Positions 31,647 to 40,476 of a stretch of 64,000 nt of DNA are shown here, piece by piece; position 1 is the first letter of the stretch, and each line of letters opens with the position of its first letter. Under the pieces are notes generated by a model. That model saw only the letters and a program-made list of their open reading frames with translations. It ran no database searches and was not told the origin of the DNA. The DNA comes from Luteimonas marina (GTDB taxonomy: Bacteria; Pseudomonadota; Gammaproteobacteria; Xanthomonadales; Xanthomonadaceae). The stretch is from the NCBI RefSeq assembly GCF_007859325.1, contig NZ_VOHK01000005.1, positions 248,001-312,000 of the forward strand, given 5' to 3'. A program made the position numbers and the translations under genes.

Positions 31647-32675
31647 TCAGGCCGCCATGTCGAGCACGATGCGGCCTTCGATCTCGCCGCGCTGCATGCG
31701 CGCGAAGATCTCGTTGATGTTCTCCAGCCGGTCCGCGGCGACGGTTGCCCTGACCTTGCCCTGGGCGGCGAACTCCAGCGATTCCTGCAGGTCGAGCCGG
31801 GTGCCGACGATCGAGCCGCGCACGGTGATGCCGTTGAGCACCATGCCGAAGATGTCGAGCGGGAAACTGCCCGGCGGCAGGCCGACCAGCGACATCGTCC
31901 CGCCCCGGCGCAGCATGCCGATCGCCTGTTCGAAGGCCTTGGGCGACACCGCCGTGACCAGCGCGCCGTGGGCGCCGCCGATCTCCTGCTTCAGGAACGC
32001 GGCCGGATCGGTGTCGCGCGCGTTGACGGTGACGCCGGCGCCGAGGCGTTCGGCCAGCCGCAGCTTGGCGTCGTCCACGTCCACAGCGGCCACGTTCAGG
32101 CCCATCGCCTTCGCGTACTGCACCGCCATGTGGCCGAGGCCGCCGATGCCCGAGACCACCACCCAGTCCCCGGGCCGGGCATCGGTGACCTTCAGGCCCT
32201 TGTAGACGGTGACGCCCGCGCACAGCACCGGCGCGATCTCGACGAAGCCGATGTCCCGGGGCAGGAGGCCGACGTAGCCGGCGTCGGCCAGCACGTACTG
32301 GGCGAAGCCGCCGTTGACCGAGTAGCCGGTGTTGCGCTGCGACTCGCACAGCGTCTCCCAGCCGCCGAGGCAGTGCGTGCAGTGGCCGCAGGCCGAGTAC
32401 AGCCAGGGCACGCCGACGCGGTCGCCCTCCTTCACGTGGGACACGCCCGCGCCGACCGCGACGACGTGGCCCACGCCCTCGTGGCCGGGGATGAACGGCG
32501 GGGCGGGTTTCACCGGCCAGTCGCCCTGCGCCGCGTGCAGGTCGGTGTGGCAGACGCCGCAGGCCTCCACCTTCACCAGGAGCTCGCCGGCGCCGGGCCG
32601 AGGCACCTCGACCTCCTCGATCGCCAGCGGCCTGTCGAACGCGCGCACCACCGCGGCCTTCATCGTCCTGTCCAT
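31647..32675 (-). CDS. adhP: zinc-dependent alcohol dehydrogenase, AdhP type
   Basis: A 342-residue MDR alcohol dehydrogenase converting short alcohols to aldehydes with NAD+, or the reverse as a fermentative sink. Catalytic zinc ligands lie in [16 protein letters not shown] and PGHEGVGHV; structural cysteines in [17 protein letters not shown]; Rossmann motif [37 protein letters not shown] near the end is characteristic of AdhP. Start at 32675 ([10 protein letters not shown]) has an aggag 8 nt upstream; the internal ATG at 32663 is the classical AdhP start and also possible. An FNR/Anr-type box lies 63-76 bp upstream, consistent with induction at low oxygen. Confidence 0.93.
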   Translation of the reverse strand: MDRTMKAAVVRAFDRPLAIEEVEVPRPGAGELLVKVEACGVCHTDLHAAQGDWPVKPAPPFIPGHEGVGHVVAVGAGVSHVKEGDRVGVPWLYSACGHCTHCLGGWETLCESQRNTGYSVNGGFAQYVLADAGYVGLLPRDIGFVEIAPVLCAGVTVYKGLKVTDARPGDWVVVSGIGGLGHMAVQYAKAMGLNVAAVDVDDAKLRLAERLGAGVTVNARDTDPAAFLKQEIGGAHGALVTAVSPKAFEQAIGMLRRGGTMSLVGLPPGSFPLDIFGMVLNGITVRGSIVGTRLDLQESLEFAAQGKVRATVAADRLENINEIFARMQRGEIEGRIVLDMAA

Positions 32676-32737
32676 CTGGCTCTCCTGTGGGGTCGTGGGG
32701 GAGGTTGCCAGTTTCCGCCGACGCCCGATTCCGCGCA

Positions 32738-32751
32738 TTGACCTCGATCAA
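32738..32751. promoter_or_regulatory. FNR/Anr/CLP-type box between adhP and ttcA
   Basis: TTGAC-CTCG-ATCAA matches the FNR/Anr consensus TTGAT-N4-ATCAA with one mismatch. Its centre is 70 bp from the adhP start codon and 75 bp from the ttcA start codon, in a 144-bp divergent gap. A class II arrangement for adhP would put the transcript start near 32703. Confidence 0.65.
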
Positions 32752-32807
32752 AACGGCGTGGACGCGGCGAGGGACGGCGATTCCGGCGCCGGCCCGGCCC
32801 ATCCCGG

Positions 32808-32813
32808 TAAAAT
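32808..32813 (+). promoter_or_regulatory. possible -10 element giving a leaderless ttcA mRNA
   Basis: TAAAAT ends 6 nt before the ttcA ATG at 32820. No Shine-Dalgarno sequence precedes the ATG (cggcgcATG), so transcription would begin at or next to the start codon. The -35 region is not recognisable. Confidence 0.45.
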
Positions 32814-32819
32814 CGGCGC

Positions 32820-33734
32820 ATGAGCACCGTCCTGCCCCTGCCGACGCCCGTGCTGCGCAACGCCGACCGGCGCGGCGCGCGCGAGGCCGACAAGCTGGCC
32901 AAGCGCCTGCGCCACCAGGTCGGCAAGGCGATCGCCGACTTCGGCATGATCGAGGACGGCGACAAGGTCATGGTCTGCCTGTCCGGCGGCAAGGACAGCT
33001 ACACAATGCTCGACGTCCTGCTGCAGCTGCAGAAGAAGGCGCCGGTGTCGTTCTCGATCACCGCGGTCAACCTCGACCAGAAGCAGCCCGGCTTCCCCGA
33101 GCACGTGCTGCCGGACTACTTGCGCGCGCTCGGCGTCGACTTCCACATCATCGAGCAGGACACCTACTCGGTGGTCACGCGCGTGGTGCCGGAAGGCAAG
33201 ACCATGTGCTCGCTGTGCTCGCGCCTGCGCCGCGGCGCGCTGTACACCTGGGCCGAACAGCATGGCTTCACCAAGATCGCGCTCGGCCACCATCGCGACG
33301 ACCTGGTCGCCACCTTCTTCCTCAACCTGTTCTTCCACGCCAAGCTGTCGGGCATGCCGCCGAAGCTGCTGTCGGACGACGGCAGGCATGTCGTCATCCG
33401 CCCGCTGGCCTACGTGCGCGAGGCCGACATCGCCGCCTATGCCGAGGCGAAGCGGTTCCCGATCATTCCCTGCAACCTCTGCGGCTCGCAGGAGAACCTG
33501 CAGCGCAAGCAGGTCGGACTGATGATGCAACAGTGGGAGCGCGAGTCGCCGGGCCGCATCGAAACCATCGCCCGGGCGCTGGGCGACATCCGGCCCTCGC
33601 AGCTGTCCGACCCGAAGCTGTTCGACTTCCTCTCGCTCGGCCACCGCGACGGCGCCGCCCGGGCCGACGCGCACGCCTGGCTGGCCGGCGAGCCGCATGC
33701 GGCGCCGGCGCCCGGCAACGACAGCGACGCCTGA
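32820..33734 (+). CDS. ttcA: tRNA 2-thiocytidine biosynthesis protein TtcA
   Basis: A 304-residue iron-sulfur enzyme that thiolates cytidine 32 of certain tRNAs. The PP-loop SGGKDS is at 55-60. The cluster-binding cysteines are CSLC (130-133) and CNLC (218-221), as in the E. coli enzyme. GHHRDD and [12 protein letters not shown] are characteristic. Length and N-terminus ([19 protein letters not shown]) agree with the family. The last 25 residues are Ala-rich and poorly conserved. It is divergent from adhP and shares an FNR-type box region, interesting because TtcA itself carries an oxygen-sensitive cluster. Confidence 0.96.
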   Translation: MSTVLPLPTPVLRNADRRGAREADKLAKRLRHQVGKAIADFGMIEDGDKVMVCLSGGKDSYTMLDVLLQLQKKAPVSFSITAVNLDQKQPGFPEHVLPDYLRALGVDFHIIEQDTYSVVTRVVPEGKTMCSLCSRLRRGALYTWAEQHGFTKIALGHHRDDLVATFFLNLFFHAKLSGMPPKLLSDDGRHVVIRPLAYVREADIAAYAEAKRFPIIPCNLCGSQENLQRKQVGLMMQQWERESPGRIETIARALGDIRPSQLSDPKLFDFLSLGHRDGAARADAHAWLAGEPHAAPAPGNDSDA

Positions 33735-33754
33735 CGTGCCTGCCCCCTCCAGTC

Positions 33755-33838
33755 GTCATCCCGGCGAAAGCCGGGATCCATTGGCATTTTGTCGTTGTCG
33801 CCAACGTCAAGATGGATCCCGGCTTTCGCCGGGATGAC
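33755..33838. repeat. REP-type doublet (family A)
   Basis: GTCATCCCGGCGAAAGCCGG at 33755 is mirrored by CCGGCTTTCGCCGGGATGAC ending 33838, with GATCCA next to both arms. It lies between ttcA and rdgC. Confidence 0.92.
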
Positions 33839-33907
33839 GACCAGGGTGACTGCGCCTCCCACCCTTTCCGAATCACCAATCACCAATCCCCCAATCACGG
33901 CCCCTCG

Positions 33908-34828
33908 ATGTTCTTCAGAAACCTCACCCTCTTCCGCTTCCCCTCCACCCTCGACTTCTCGAAGCTCGACGACCTCCTCGCCGACCATCCGCTCAAGCCC
34001 GTCGGCGCGCTGGAGCTCTCCTCGCGCGGCTTCGTGTCGCCTTTTGGCCGATCAGAAGCAGGCCGCGAGGGCGAGGCGCTGTCGCACCGTATCGGCGACG
34101 CGATCTGGCTGACCGTCGGCGGCGAGGACCGGTTGCTGCCCTCGGCCGTGGTCAACGACCTGCTGGCCAAGAAGCTGGCCGAGATGGAGGAGAAGGAAGG
34201 CCGCAAACCCGGTGGACGCATGCGCAAGCGCATGAAGGACGACCTCGTCCACGAACTGCTGCCGCGCGCCTTCGTGCGTCCCTCGCGCACCGATGCCCTG
34301 ATCGACCTCGAGCACGGCGTCTGCGCGGTCGACACCTCCAGCCGCAAGAACGGCGAGGCGGTGGTGTCGGAGATCCGCCACGCCCTGGGCAGCTTCCCCG
34401 CGCTGCCGCTCAACGCCGAGGTCGCGCCGCGCAGCGTGCTGACCGGCTGGATCGCGGGCGAGCCGCTGCCCGAGGGCCTCACGCTCGGCGAGGAATGCGA
34501 GCTGAAGGATCCGGCCGAGCACGGTGCGGTGGTGAAGTGCCAGCGGCAGGAGCTGCAGAGCGACGAGATCGGCAAGCACCTCGAATCGGGCAAGCAGGTC
34601 ACGCGGCTGGCGCTCAACCTCGACGACCACGTCTCGTTCGTGCTCGGCGAGGACCTGGTGGTGCGCAAGTTCAAGCTGCTCGACGGCGCCGTGGACCAGC
34701 TCGAATCGAGCGAGCGCGAGGACGTGCGCGCCGAACTCGACGCCCGCTTCGCGCTGATGAGCGCCGAGTTCCGGCGCCTGTTCACGGTGCTCGAGCCCGC
34801 GCTGAAGCTGTCGAAGGCCGACGCCTGA
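33908..34828 (+). CDS. rdgC: recombination-associated protein RdgC
   Basis: A 306-residue ring-forming DNA-binding protein that coats duplex DNA and restrains RecA. The N-terminus MFFRNLTLFRFP, the conserved FVSPFGRS segment near 40, KLAEMEEKEGRKPGGRMRKRMKDDLVHELLPRAF rich in DNA-contacting basic residues (about 90-125), and LIDLEHGVCAVDTSSRKNGEAVVSEIRHALGSFP all match the family. Full length (E. coli 303 residues). Monocistronic between two REP doublets. Confidence 0.96.
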   Translation: MFFRNLTLFRFPSTLDFSKLDDLLADHPLKPVGALELSSRGFVSPFGRSEAGREGEALSHRIGDAIWLTVGGEDRLLPSAVVNDLLAKKLAEMEEKEGRKPGGRMRKRMKDDLVHELLPRAFVRPSRTDALIDLEHGVCAVDTSSRKNGEAVVSEIRHALGSFPALPLNAEVAPRSVLTGWIAGEPLPEGLTLGEECELKDPAEHGAVVKCQRQELQSDEIGKHLESGKQVTRLALNLDDHVSFVLGEDLVVRKFKLLDGAVDQLESSEREDVRAELDARFALMSAEFRRLFTVLEPALKLSKADA

Positions 34829-34893
34829 CCGCCTGCAGGAGCGCGGCAACCGGCAACGGTCAGAGCATTCTCGTTCCAGGGGCTTGCGTTCTC

Positions 34894-34980
34894 GTCGTCC
34901 CCGCGAAGGCGGGGACCCAGTGTCTTTGGTTGTTGATCCAGGAGGCAAAGACGCTGGGTTCCCGCCTTCGCGGGAATGAC
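34894..34980. repeat. REP-type doublet (family A)
   Basis: GTCGTCCCCGCGAAGGCGGG at 34894 faces CCCGCCTTCGCGGGAATGAC ending 34980. It lies between rdgC and the YgjP-type gene; its outer end is about 44 bp from the next ATG. Confidence 0.9.
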
Positions 34981-35023
34981 GGAATGTATGCGTTCGCGCC
35001 AGAAACGCTCTAGCATTGCACGC

Positions 35024-35806
35024 ATGCTTTCGCTGTTCCGACTGTCGCCGCCCGCGCCGAAGGCCTCGTCCCGGCTGCAGCGCGACTCGATCCCGTTCGT
35101 GCTCGGCGATGGCCGCCGCATCGACGTGCTGCGCGTGCGCGATCCGCGCGCGCGGCGGATCAAGCTCAGCGTCGGCGAGCGCGGCGCACGCCTGACCCTG
35201 CCGCTGCGCGCGAGCCTGGTTTCGGGCGAACGCTTCCTGCACGAGCATCGCGACTGGCTCGCCGAACAGCTGTCGGCCCTGGGCGAGCACCTCGCCCCGC
35301 TGGTGCGCGGCGAGCCGGCGAGCCTGCCGCTGCGCGACGCGCTGCTGCCGGTCGACTGGAGCGACGGCCGCTTCGCGCGCGCGCGCCTCGACGACGGACG
35401 CATCGTGCTGCAGTCGCCGGCGCAGGCCGGCCCGGCCGCGATCGCGCGCGCGCTGCGCGACTTCTACGAGGCGCAGGCGCGCGCCGACGTCGGCCGCTGG
35501 CTGCCCGGCTACCTGCCCGGCCTGCCGCGGCCGCCCTCGCGCATCCGGCTGCGGGTGCTGTCCTCGCAGTGGGGCTCGCTGGCGCCCGACGGCACGCTGA
35601 CGCTGGACCTGTCGCTGGTGCTCGGCCGCCCCTCGGCGTTCGAGTACGTGCTGGTGCACGAACTGTGCCACCTGGTCCATGCCGACCATTCGCGCGCGTT
35701 CTGGCGCGAGGTCGAGGCGCGCTTCCCCGCCTGGCGCGAGGAGCGCAGCTATTTCCACGCCGAAGGCCGGCGGCTCAAGGCCTCGCTGCACGCCCTGCTC
35801 GGCTGA
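35024..35806 (+). CDS. YgjP-like zinc metallopeptidase (DUF45 family)
   Basis: A 260-residue protein with the short metalloprotease motif HELCH at 212-216 (VLVHELCHLVHADHSRAFW), where the two His and the following HADHS region would bind zinc. Preceding SRIRLRVLSSQWGSLAPDGTLTLDLSLVL (about 172-200) is the conserved core of the YgjP/DUF45 family. There is no signal peptide, so it is cytoplasmic. Members are sometimes linked to SprT-like or restriction functions, but no substrate is established. Start at 35024; an in-frame ATG 48 bp upstream falls in the REP-proximal region and was rejected. Confidence 0.88.
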   Translation: MLSLFRLSPPAPKASSRLQRDSIPFVLGDGRRIDVLRVRDPRARRIKLSVGERGARLTLPLRASLVSGERFLHEHRDWLAEQLSALGEHLAPLVRGEPASLPLRDALLPVDWSDGRFARARLDDGRIVLQSPAQAGPAAIARALRDFYEAQARADVGRWLPGYLPGLPRPPSRIRLRVLSSQWGSLAPDGTLTLDLSLVLGRPSAFEYVLVHELCHLVHADHSRAFWREVEARFPAWREERSYFHAEGRRLKASLHALLG

Positions 35807-35904
35807 GGACTGGCCGGCGCCCGCGACCTGTCCGCCTGGCCGCACGGTCCGCGTTATCCGCCATAACCCTCGAAAGCCCGCCCAACCACGCACCTGGGGG
35901 TGCG

Positions 35905-36438
35905 ATGAACGGTCTCCCGAACACTGCCGCGTGCCTGTGCGTGGCCGTCCTGGCCCTGTCGCCGCTGCTGGGCGGCTGCCAGCGCGCCGGCAATCCGATC
36001 GCCGAAGCCGCGATCCAGCGCGCCACCGAGCACCAGGGCGGGACCGCGCAGGACACGGGACAGCACGCAGCGCGCGGCGATGGCCGGGCGTCGCCGCAGT
36101 CGCGGGAATCGCTGACGCTGCCGGAGGGCTTCCCGGAAGACGTCTACCTGCCGCGCGCCTACGCGGTGAACAGCGTGATGGACCTGCAGGACGTCAGCGT
36201 GCTCAGCCTCCGCGCGCCGGGCAAGGTCGCCTCGCTGTATTCCGACGCGCGCGATGCGATGCGCACGCAGGGGTGGAAACAGACGCTGGCCGCGCAGCAT
36301 TCGGTCGACACCGCGATGCTGGCGTTCGAGAAGGACAGCGACGCCGGCCGGCGCAGCGCGACGCTGTCGTTCAACCGCAACAACGGCGACGAGCACGTGA
36401 TCGTCGGCGTGCAGCTGCGCGCGCTGCAGTCGCAATAG
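35905..36438 (+). CDS. lipoprotein of unknown function
   Basis: A 177-residue lipoprotein: MNGLPNTAACLCVAVLALSPLLGGC ends in an LGGC lipobox. An Ala/Gln/Gly-rich linker follows, then a folded region from LTLPEGFPEDVYLPRAYAVNSVMDLQ. The pattern (GKVASLYSDARDAMRTQGWK, then ATLSFNRNNGDEHVIVGVQL) resembles small periplasmic domains that recur in proteobacterial lipoproteins, but I cannot name the family. A GGGGG-containing ribosome site precedes ATG 35905. Its stop codon TAG (36436-36438) is the first part of a GTAG-type repeat. Confidence 0.78.
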   Translation: MNGLPNTAACLCVAVLALSPLLGGCQRAGNPIAEAAIQRATEHQGGTAQDTGQHAARGDGRASPQSRESLTLPEGFPEDVYLPRAYAVNSVMDLQDVSVLSLRAPGKVASLYSDARDAMRTQGWKQTLAAQHSVDTAMLAFEKDSDAGRRSATLSFNRNNGDEHVIVGVQLRALQSQ

Positions 36439-36544
36439 GTCGGGGCTCCGCGTCGGCCGCATGGAATTCGTAGGTCGGGGCTACGCCCCCGACGCCTGCG
36501 TATCGCGGGGGGCAAGACGTCGGCCGCGTAGGGGCCGACCTACG
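36436..36544. repeat. GTAG-type (family E) repeat cluster
   Basis: Three related units: a decayed TAGGTCGGGGCTCC at 36436, a full GTAGGTCGGGGCTACGCCCC hairpin from about 36470, and an inverted GGGGCCGACCTACG ending at 36544. The first unit overlaps the stop codon of the lipoprotein gene. It lies in the convergent gap before the hydrolase-hemH operon's 3' end. Confidence 0.85.
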
Positions 36545-36574
36545 CCATCCCATACTCTTGACCGCGAAAGGACC

Positions 36575-37444
36575 TCAATCGCGCCGCGACAGGAAATCCC
36601 CGATCGCCGCCGCCACCTCGGCCGGCCGCTCCATGTGCAGGTGGTGGCCGCCCGGCAGCACGATCAGTTCGCCGCGCGGCAGCAGCGCGGCGCGTTCGCT
36701 GCGTCGGGGTTCGGGCAGGTAGGGCTGCGGCGGGTCGGCGTGGATCACGCGGGTCGGGCATTCGATGCCGGCGATCAGGGCGCGCACCTGTTCCTCGGTC
36801 ATGCGCACCAGCGTCGGCAGGGTCAGGCGCGGGTCGCTGCTCCATTCCCAGCCGGCGCGCGCGTCGTCGACCAGCACCTCGCGCACGCCGCGCTCGACCA
36901 GCAGCCGCGCCGAGGCCTCGCTCATCGCACCGATACGGGCCAGCGTCCGCGCGCGCACCGGGGCCTCGAGGTCGGTGAACACGCGCAGGCGCTTGCCCGG
37001 CAGGGCGCGTCCAACGGCGATCGCGTCGCGCAGGCGCGAGACCGTGTTCTCCGCCGCGTCCGCCAGCGCGCCGAGCGCCTCGATCGCCAGCAGCCGTTCG
37101 ATCCGCTGCGGACACGCCGCCGCCAGCAGGCTGCCGATGCCCGCGCCCATCGAGTGCCCGAGCAGGGCGAAGCGCTCCCAGCCCAGCGCGTCGGCGACAT
37201 CGAGCACGCAGTGCATCGCGCCGGCGAACGAGTAGTCGGTGCCCGGCGGCAGGTGCACGCTGCGGCCGTGGCCGGGCAGGTCGATCGCGACCAGCTCGAT
37301 CCCGGGCAGGTGCGCGGCCAGCGGCACGAAGCTCGCGGCGTTGTCGAGCCAGCCGTGCAGCGCGAGCACCCGCGGCTGGCCCGCTTCGCCCTGGCGCAGG
37401 CCGTGGATGCGGCCGAGCGCGATGTCGAGGCTGAACTCGCGCAT
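36575..37444 (-). CDS. alpha/beta hydrolase
   Basis: A 289-residue cytoplasmic alpha/beta hydrolase. The oxyanion region LALHGWLDNAASF, the IDLPGHGRS turn and the nucleophile elbow GHSMGAGIG (Ser near 98) are clear; the terminal GGHHLHMERPAEVA supplies His. The acid residue is probably in the VIHADPPQPYL region, near 235. Substrate unknown; esterase or lactonase activity is likely. TGATG overlap with the hemH stop (37442-37446) shows that it is translated with hemH, a pairing that recurs in xanthomonads. Confidence 0.9.
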   Translation of the reverse strand: MREFSLDIALGRIHGLRQGEAGQPRVLALHGWLDNAASFVPLAAHLPGIELVAIDLPGHGRSVHLPPGTDYSFAGAMHCVLDVADALGWERFALLGHSMGAGIGSLLAAACPQRIERLLAIEALGALADAAENTVSRLRDAIAVGRALPGKRLRVFTDLEAPVRARTLARIGAMSEASARLLVERGVREVLVDDARAGWEWSSDPRLTLPTLVRMTEEQVRALIAGIECPTRVIHADPPQPYLPEPRRSERAALLPRGELIVLPGGHHLHMERPAEVAAAIGDFLSRRD

Positions 37445-38445
37445 CACGCGCCCGCCACCGGCCAGGCCGCGAGTTCGCGCCGCGCCAGCGCGGCCAGCGC
37501 ATCGGCGTGGGCGGGGGCGTCGTTGAGGCAGGGAATGTAGCGCAGCGCGCTGCCGCCGGCGTCGCGGAAGAAGCCCGCGTTCTGCAGCGCGATCTCCTCC
37601 AGCGTCTCCAGGCAGTCCGCGGCGAAGCCCGGGCAGACCACGTCGAGCGTGCGTACGCCCGCGGCGGCCAGCGCACGCACCGTCGCGTCGGTGGCCGGGC
37701 CGAGCCAGCGCTCGCGGCCAAAGCGCGACTGGTAGGCCAGCACGTAGTCCTCCGGCGCCAGCGCCAGCGCGCGCGCGATCTCGGCGACGCTGGCCTCGCA
37801 CTGCGCCGCGTAGGGATCGCCGGCGTCGACCAGCCGCTGCGGCAGGCCGTGGAACGAGAACAGCAGGCGTTCGCCGCGGCCGTGTGCCTGCCAGTGGGCG
37901 CGGATCGAAGCGGCCACCGCCTCGACCCAGCCGGCGTCGGTTGCGTAGTCCTGCACCACGCGCGCCTCGGGCGCATCGGACGCGCGCGCGACGAGGTCGG
38001 CCACGGTGCCGGTGGTCGTCATCGAATATTGCGGGTACAGCGGCAGCACCAGCACCCGGCGCACGCCGCCGGCGCGCAGTTCGCGCAGGCGTTCGCGCAG
38101 CGCCGGCTCGCCGTAGCGCATCGCGTGCAGCACGGCCACGTCCGGCAGCCGCGCCTGCAGCGCGCCGGCCAGCCGCTGCGTGTGCACCGCCAGCGGCGAA
38201 CCCTCCGGCAGCCAGACCTCGGCGTACTTGTGCGCCACCCGCGGCGCGCGCAGCGGCAGGATCAGGCCGTGCAGCAACGGCCACCACAGCAGCTTCGGGA
38301 TCTGCACCACGAACGGGTCGGAGAGGAATTCGCCCAGGTAGCGCTTCACCGCGGCGGCGGTCGGCGCCTGCGGCGTGCCGAGGTTGACCAGGAGCACGGC
38401 GGTGCCGGGCGTCGCGATGCCGGGCGTGGGGGCTGGGATCGTCAT
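37444..38445 (-). CDS. hemH: ferrochelatase
   Basis: A 333-residue enzyme inserting Fe2+ into protoporphyrin IX, the last step of heme synthesis. Family signatures: [44 protein letters not shown] and the active-site [19 protein letters not shown] with the catalytic His. [15 protein letters not shown] and [17 protein letters not shown], with the conserved Glu, follow. Start at 38445 (MTIPAPTPG); the extra upstream Met at 38481 is less likely. First gene of a two-gene operon with the alpha/beta hydrolase. No [2Fe-2S] C-terminal extension. Confidence 0.95.
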   Translation of the reverse strand: MTIPAPTPGIATPGTAVLLVNLGTPQAPTAAAVKRYLGEFLSDPFVVQIPKLLWWPLLHGLILPLRAPRVAHKYAEVWLPEGSPLAVHTQRLAGALQARLPDVAVLHAMRYGEPALRERLRELRAGGVRRVLVLPLYPQYSMTTTGTVADLVARASDAPEARVVQDYATDAGWVEAVAASIRAHWQAHGRGERLLFSFHGLPQRLVDAGDPYAAQCEASVAEIARALALAPEDYVLAYQSRFGRERWLGPATDATVRALAAAGVRTLDVVCPGFAADCLETLEEIALQNAGFFRDAGGSALRYIPCLNDAPAHADALAALARRELAAWPVAGA

Positions 38446-38599
38446 CGGACATAGGATGGCAGGCCCGGCCGCGCTTGGCACCGGCCTGCATCGCGGTGGG
38501 ACGATTCGTCCGCCGGGCTCATCCGCGATTCATCGCGCCGTCACTAGCCTGAGCCGTCGCCGCGACGCGCGGTGCCCACACGCCTACCGGAGTTCCCCG

Positions 38600-39493
38600 A
38601 TGCCCCGTTCCCGCCCGACGCCCCTGCTGAGGAAGACGCTGCTCGCCTCGCTGCTGGCACTGACGCTCACCGCCGGCACCGCGGTCGCGGGCCCCGAGGA
38701 GGACTCGCGCGCGAAGGACGCGGTGCGCGTGCTCAACGAGGTGCAGGCCATCCCCGAATCGGCCATCCCCGACAAGCTGCTCGACGAGGCACGCGCGATC
38801 ATCGTCATCCCCGACACGCTCAAGGTCGGCCTCGTGCTCGGCGGCCGCCGCGGCCACGGCCTGCTGTCGGTGAAGTCGCCCGACGGCACCTGGTCGAACC
38901 CGAGCTTCGTCAAGATCACCGGCGGCAGCATCGGCTTCCAGGCCGGCGTGCAGTCGGCCGACGTGGTGCTGGTGTTCCGCAACGACCGCAGCCTCGAATC
39001 GATCGTCAACGGCAAGGTCACGCTCGGCGCCGACGCCGGCGTCGCCGCCGGCCCGGTCGGGCGCAACGCCTCGGCCGCCACCGACGGCCAGCTCAAGGCC
39101 GAGATCTGGTCGTGGTCGCGCGCGCGCGGCCTGTTCGCCGGCGTCGCGCTCGACGGCGCGGTGCTGCAGATCGACAACGACGCCAACCGGCAGGTTTACG
39201 GCGCCAGCAGCACGCCGCGCGCGATCTTCGAGAACCGCGCCGCGCAGGCCCCTTCGGACGCCGTGGTCTCGTTCCGCGACCAGCTGGAAGAAGCCACCGC
39301 CGCCGCCCGCGCCGCGCGCGGCACCGAGGCCCGGCCGGCCGCGCCGGTGGCGACCGCGAACCCGGACCCGGACCCGACCGGCGCCAGCACCGCGCCGCTG
39401 GCGACCTCCCCGACCGCCGATCCGCAGCCGCAGCCGTTCGAACCGGTGAACGACAACCCCGCCCTGGTCGAACCGCTGCCGGAAACGCCCTGA
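38600..39493 (+). CDS. exported SYLF (Ysc84) domain protein
   Basis: A 297-residue protein with a signal peptide (LLRKTLLASLLALTLTAGTAVA-G). It has a SYLF/Ysc84-type lipid-binding domain at about 35-205: IPDKLLDEARAIIVIPDTLKVGLVLGGRRGHGLLSVK, ITGGSIGFQAGVQSADVVLVF, and VTLGADAGVAAGPVGRNASAATD. The last 75 residues are a Pro/Ala-rich disordered tail. SYLF domains bind phosphoinositides in eukaryotes; the role of the bacterial periplasmic form is not established. It lies upstream of tatABC, separated by a family C repeat, and is probably independent. Confidence 0.9.
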   Translation: MPRSRPTPLLRKTLLASLLALTLTAGTAVAGPEEDSRAKDAVRVLNEVQAIPESAIPDKLLDEARAIIVIPDTLKVGLVLGGRRGHGLLSVKSPDGTWSNPSFVKITGGSIGFQAGVQSADVVLVFRNDRSLESIVNGKVTLGADAGVAAGPVGRNASAATDGQLKAEIWSWSRARGLFAGVALDGAVLQIDNDANRQVYGASSTPRAIFENRAAQAPSDAVVSFRDQLEEATAAARAARGTEARPAAPVATANPDPDPTGASTAPLATSPTADPQPQPFEPVNDNPALVEPLPETP

Positions 39494-39508
39494 GGCGCCG
39501 GAGCACCT

Positions 39509-39590
39509 GCGGGAGCGCATTCAGGCGCGACGCTTTTGATGCGGAACCCGGACTCGGACGACAGGCATCGCGCCTGAAGGCGCTCCCACG
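39509..39590. repeat. family C palindromic doublet
   Basis: GCGGGAGCGCATTCAGGCGCGA at 39509 faces TCGCGCCTGAAGGCGCTCCCAC ending at 39589. It lies in the 191-bp gap between the SYLF gene and tatA. Confidence 0.9.
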
Positions 39591-39684
39591 GGGCGACGGG
39601 ACGTTCATCCGCGACGGGATGCCGGGCCGCGCCGGCCGGCGTGGAGTATCCTGAGCGTTCCTCACGGTTCGGCGGGAACATGCA

Positions 39685-39924
39685 ATGGGTAGTTTCAGCA
39701 TCTGGCATTGGCTGATCGTGCTGGTCGTGGTGCTGCTGATCTTCGGCACCAAGCGCCTGCGCGGCGCCGGCCGCGACCTGGGCGAGGCGGTGAAGGGCTT
39801 CAAGAAGGGCATGGGCGACGACGACGACAAGCCCGCCGGCGAGCTCGACCACCAGTCGCAGTCGCAAGAGCGCGACGGCACCGTGTCGGGCAAGCCCCGG
39901 CAGGACGACACCGTTTCGCGCTGA
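39685..39924 (+). CDS. tatA: Sec-independent protein translocase subunit TatA
   Basis: A 79-residue TatA: one membrane helix ([19 protein letters not shown], about 7-25) followed by the FG-x-K hinge and the amphipathic helix [18 protein letters not shown], then an acidic DDDD stretch and a polar tail. TatA polymerises to form the pore for folded, twin-arginine proteins. A TATCCT hexamer at about 39646 may be its -10; GGGAA precedes the ATG. First gene of tatA-tatB-tatC-RDD. Confidence 0.97.
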   Translation: MGSFSIWHWLIVLVVVLLIFGTKRLRGAGRDLGEAVKGFKKGMGDDDDKPAGELDHQSQSQERDGTVSGKPRQDDTVSR

Positions 39925-39948
39925 CGCCGCGGGACCGCGGCCGCCGCC

Positions 39949-40476
39949 ATGTTCGACATCGGTTTCACCGAACTGCTGCTGATCGCGGTGGTCGCCCTGA
40001 TCGTGCTCGGGCCCGAGCGCCTGCCCAAGGCGGCGCGCTTCGCCGGGCTGTGGGTGCGACGCGCGCGCGCGCAGTGGTACTCGGTGAAGTCGGAGCTCGA
40101 GCGCGAACTCGCCGCCGAGGAGCTCAAGCGCAGCCTGCACGACGCGAAGCAGGCCGCGACCGACCTGCACAAGACCATGCAGGAAACCGAGGCCGAGGTG
40201 CAGGCCAAGGTGCGCGCGGCCGAGGACGAGGCGCGCCGCGAGATCGAGGGCCTGCGCCGGCAGGCGACCGCGGGCCTCGTCGCCGAGCCCCCGCAGGAGG
40301 ATGCGCCCGCGCCGGTGGACGCCGCGGAACCCGCCGCCCTCCCGGAACCGGAACCGGAACCGGAACCGGAACCGCCGCAGGACATCGCGCAGCCGCAAGA
40401 CGACGCGCCGCACCAGCCCGACCTGCTCGGCGGCGCGGCGGACGACACGGACGGGGACGATGGCCGCCAGCGCTGA
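39949..40476 (+). CDS. tatB: Sec-independent protein translocase subunit TatB
   Basis: A 175-residue TatB, longer than TatA and beginning MFDIGFTELLLIAVVALIVLGPERLP with the invariant Glu8 and the GPERLP turn. A long amphipathic helix (about 30-100) follows, then an acidic Pro-rich tail. The tail contains five repeats of a GAACCG-type hexamer (about 40343-40373) coding an EP-repeat, which could vary in length by slippage without frameshift. It is the Tat signal receptor with TatC. It overlaps tatC by 17 bp. Confidence 0.96.
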   Translation: MFDIGFTELLLIAVVALIVLGPERLPKAARFAGLWVRRARAQWYSVKSELERELAAEELKRSLHDAKQAATDLHKTMQETEAEVQAKVRAAEDEARREIEGLRRQATAGLVAEPPQEDAPAPVDAAEPAALPEPEPEPEPEPPQDIAQPQDDAPHQPDLLGGAADDTDGDDGRQR

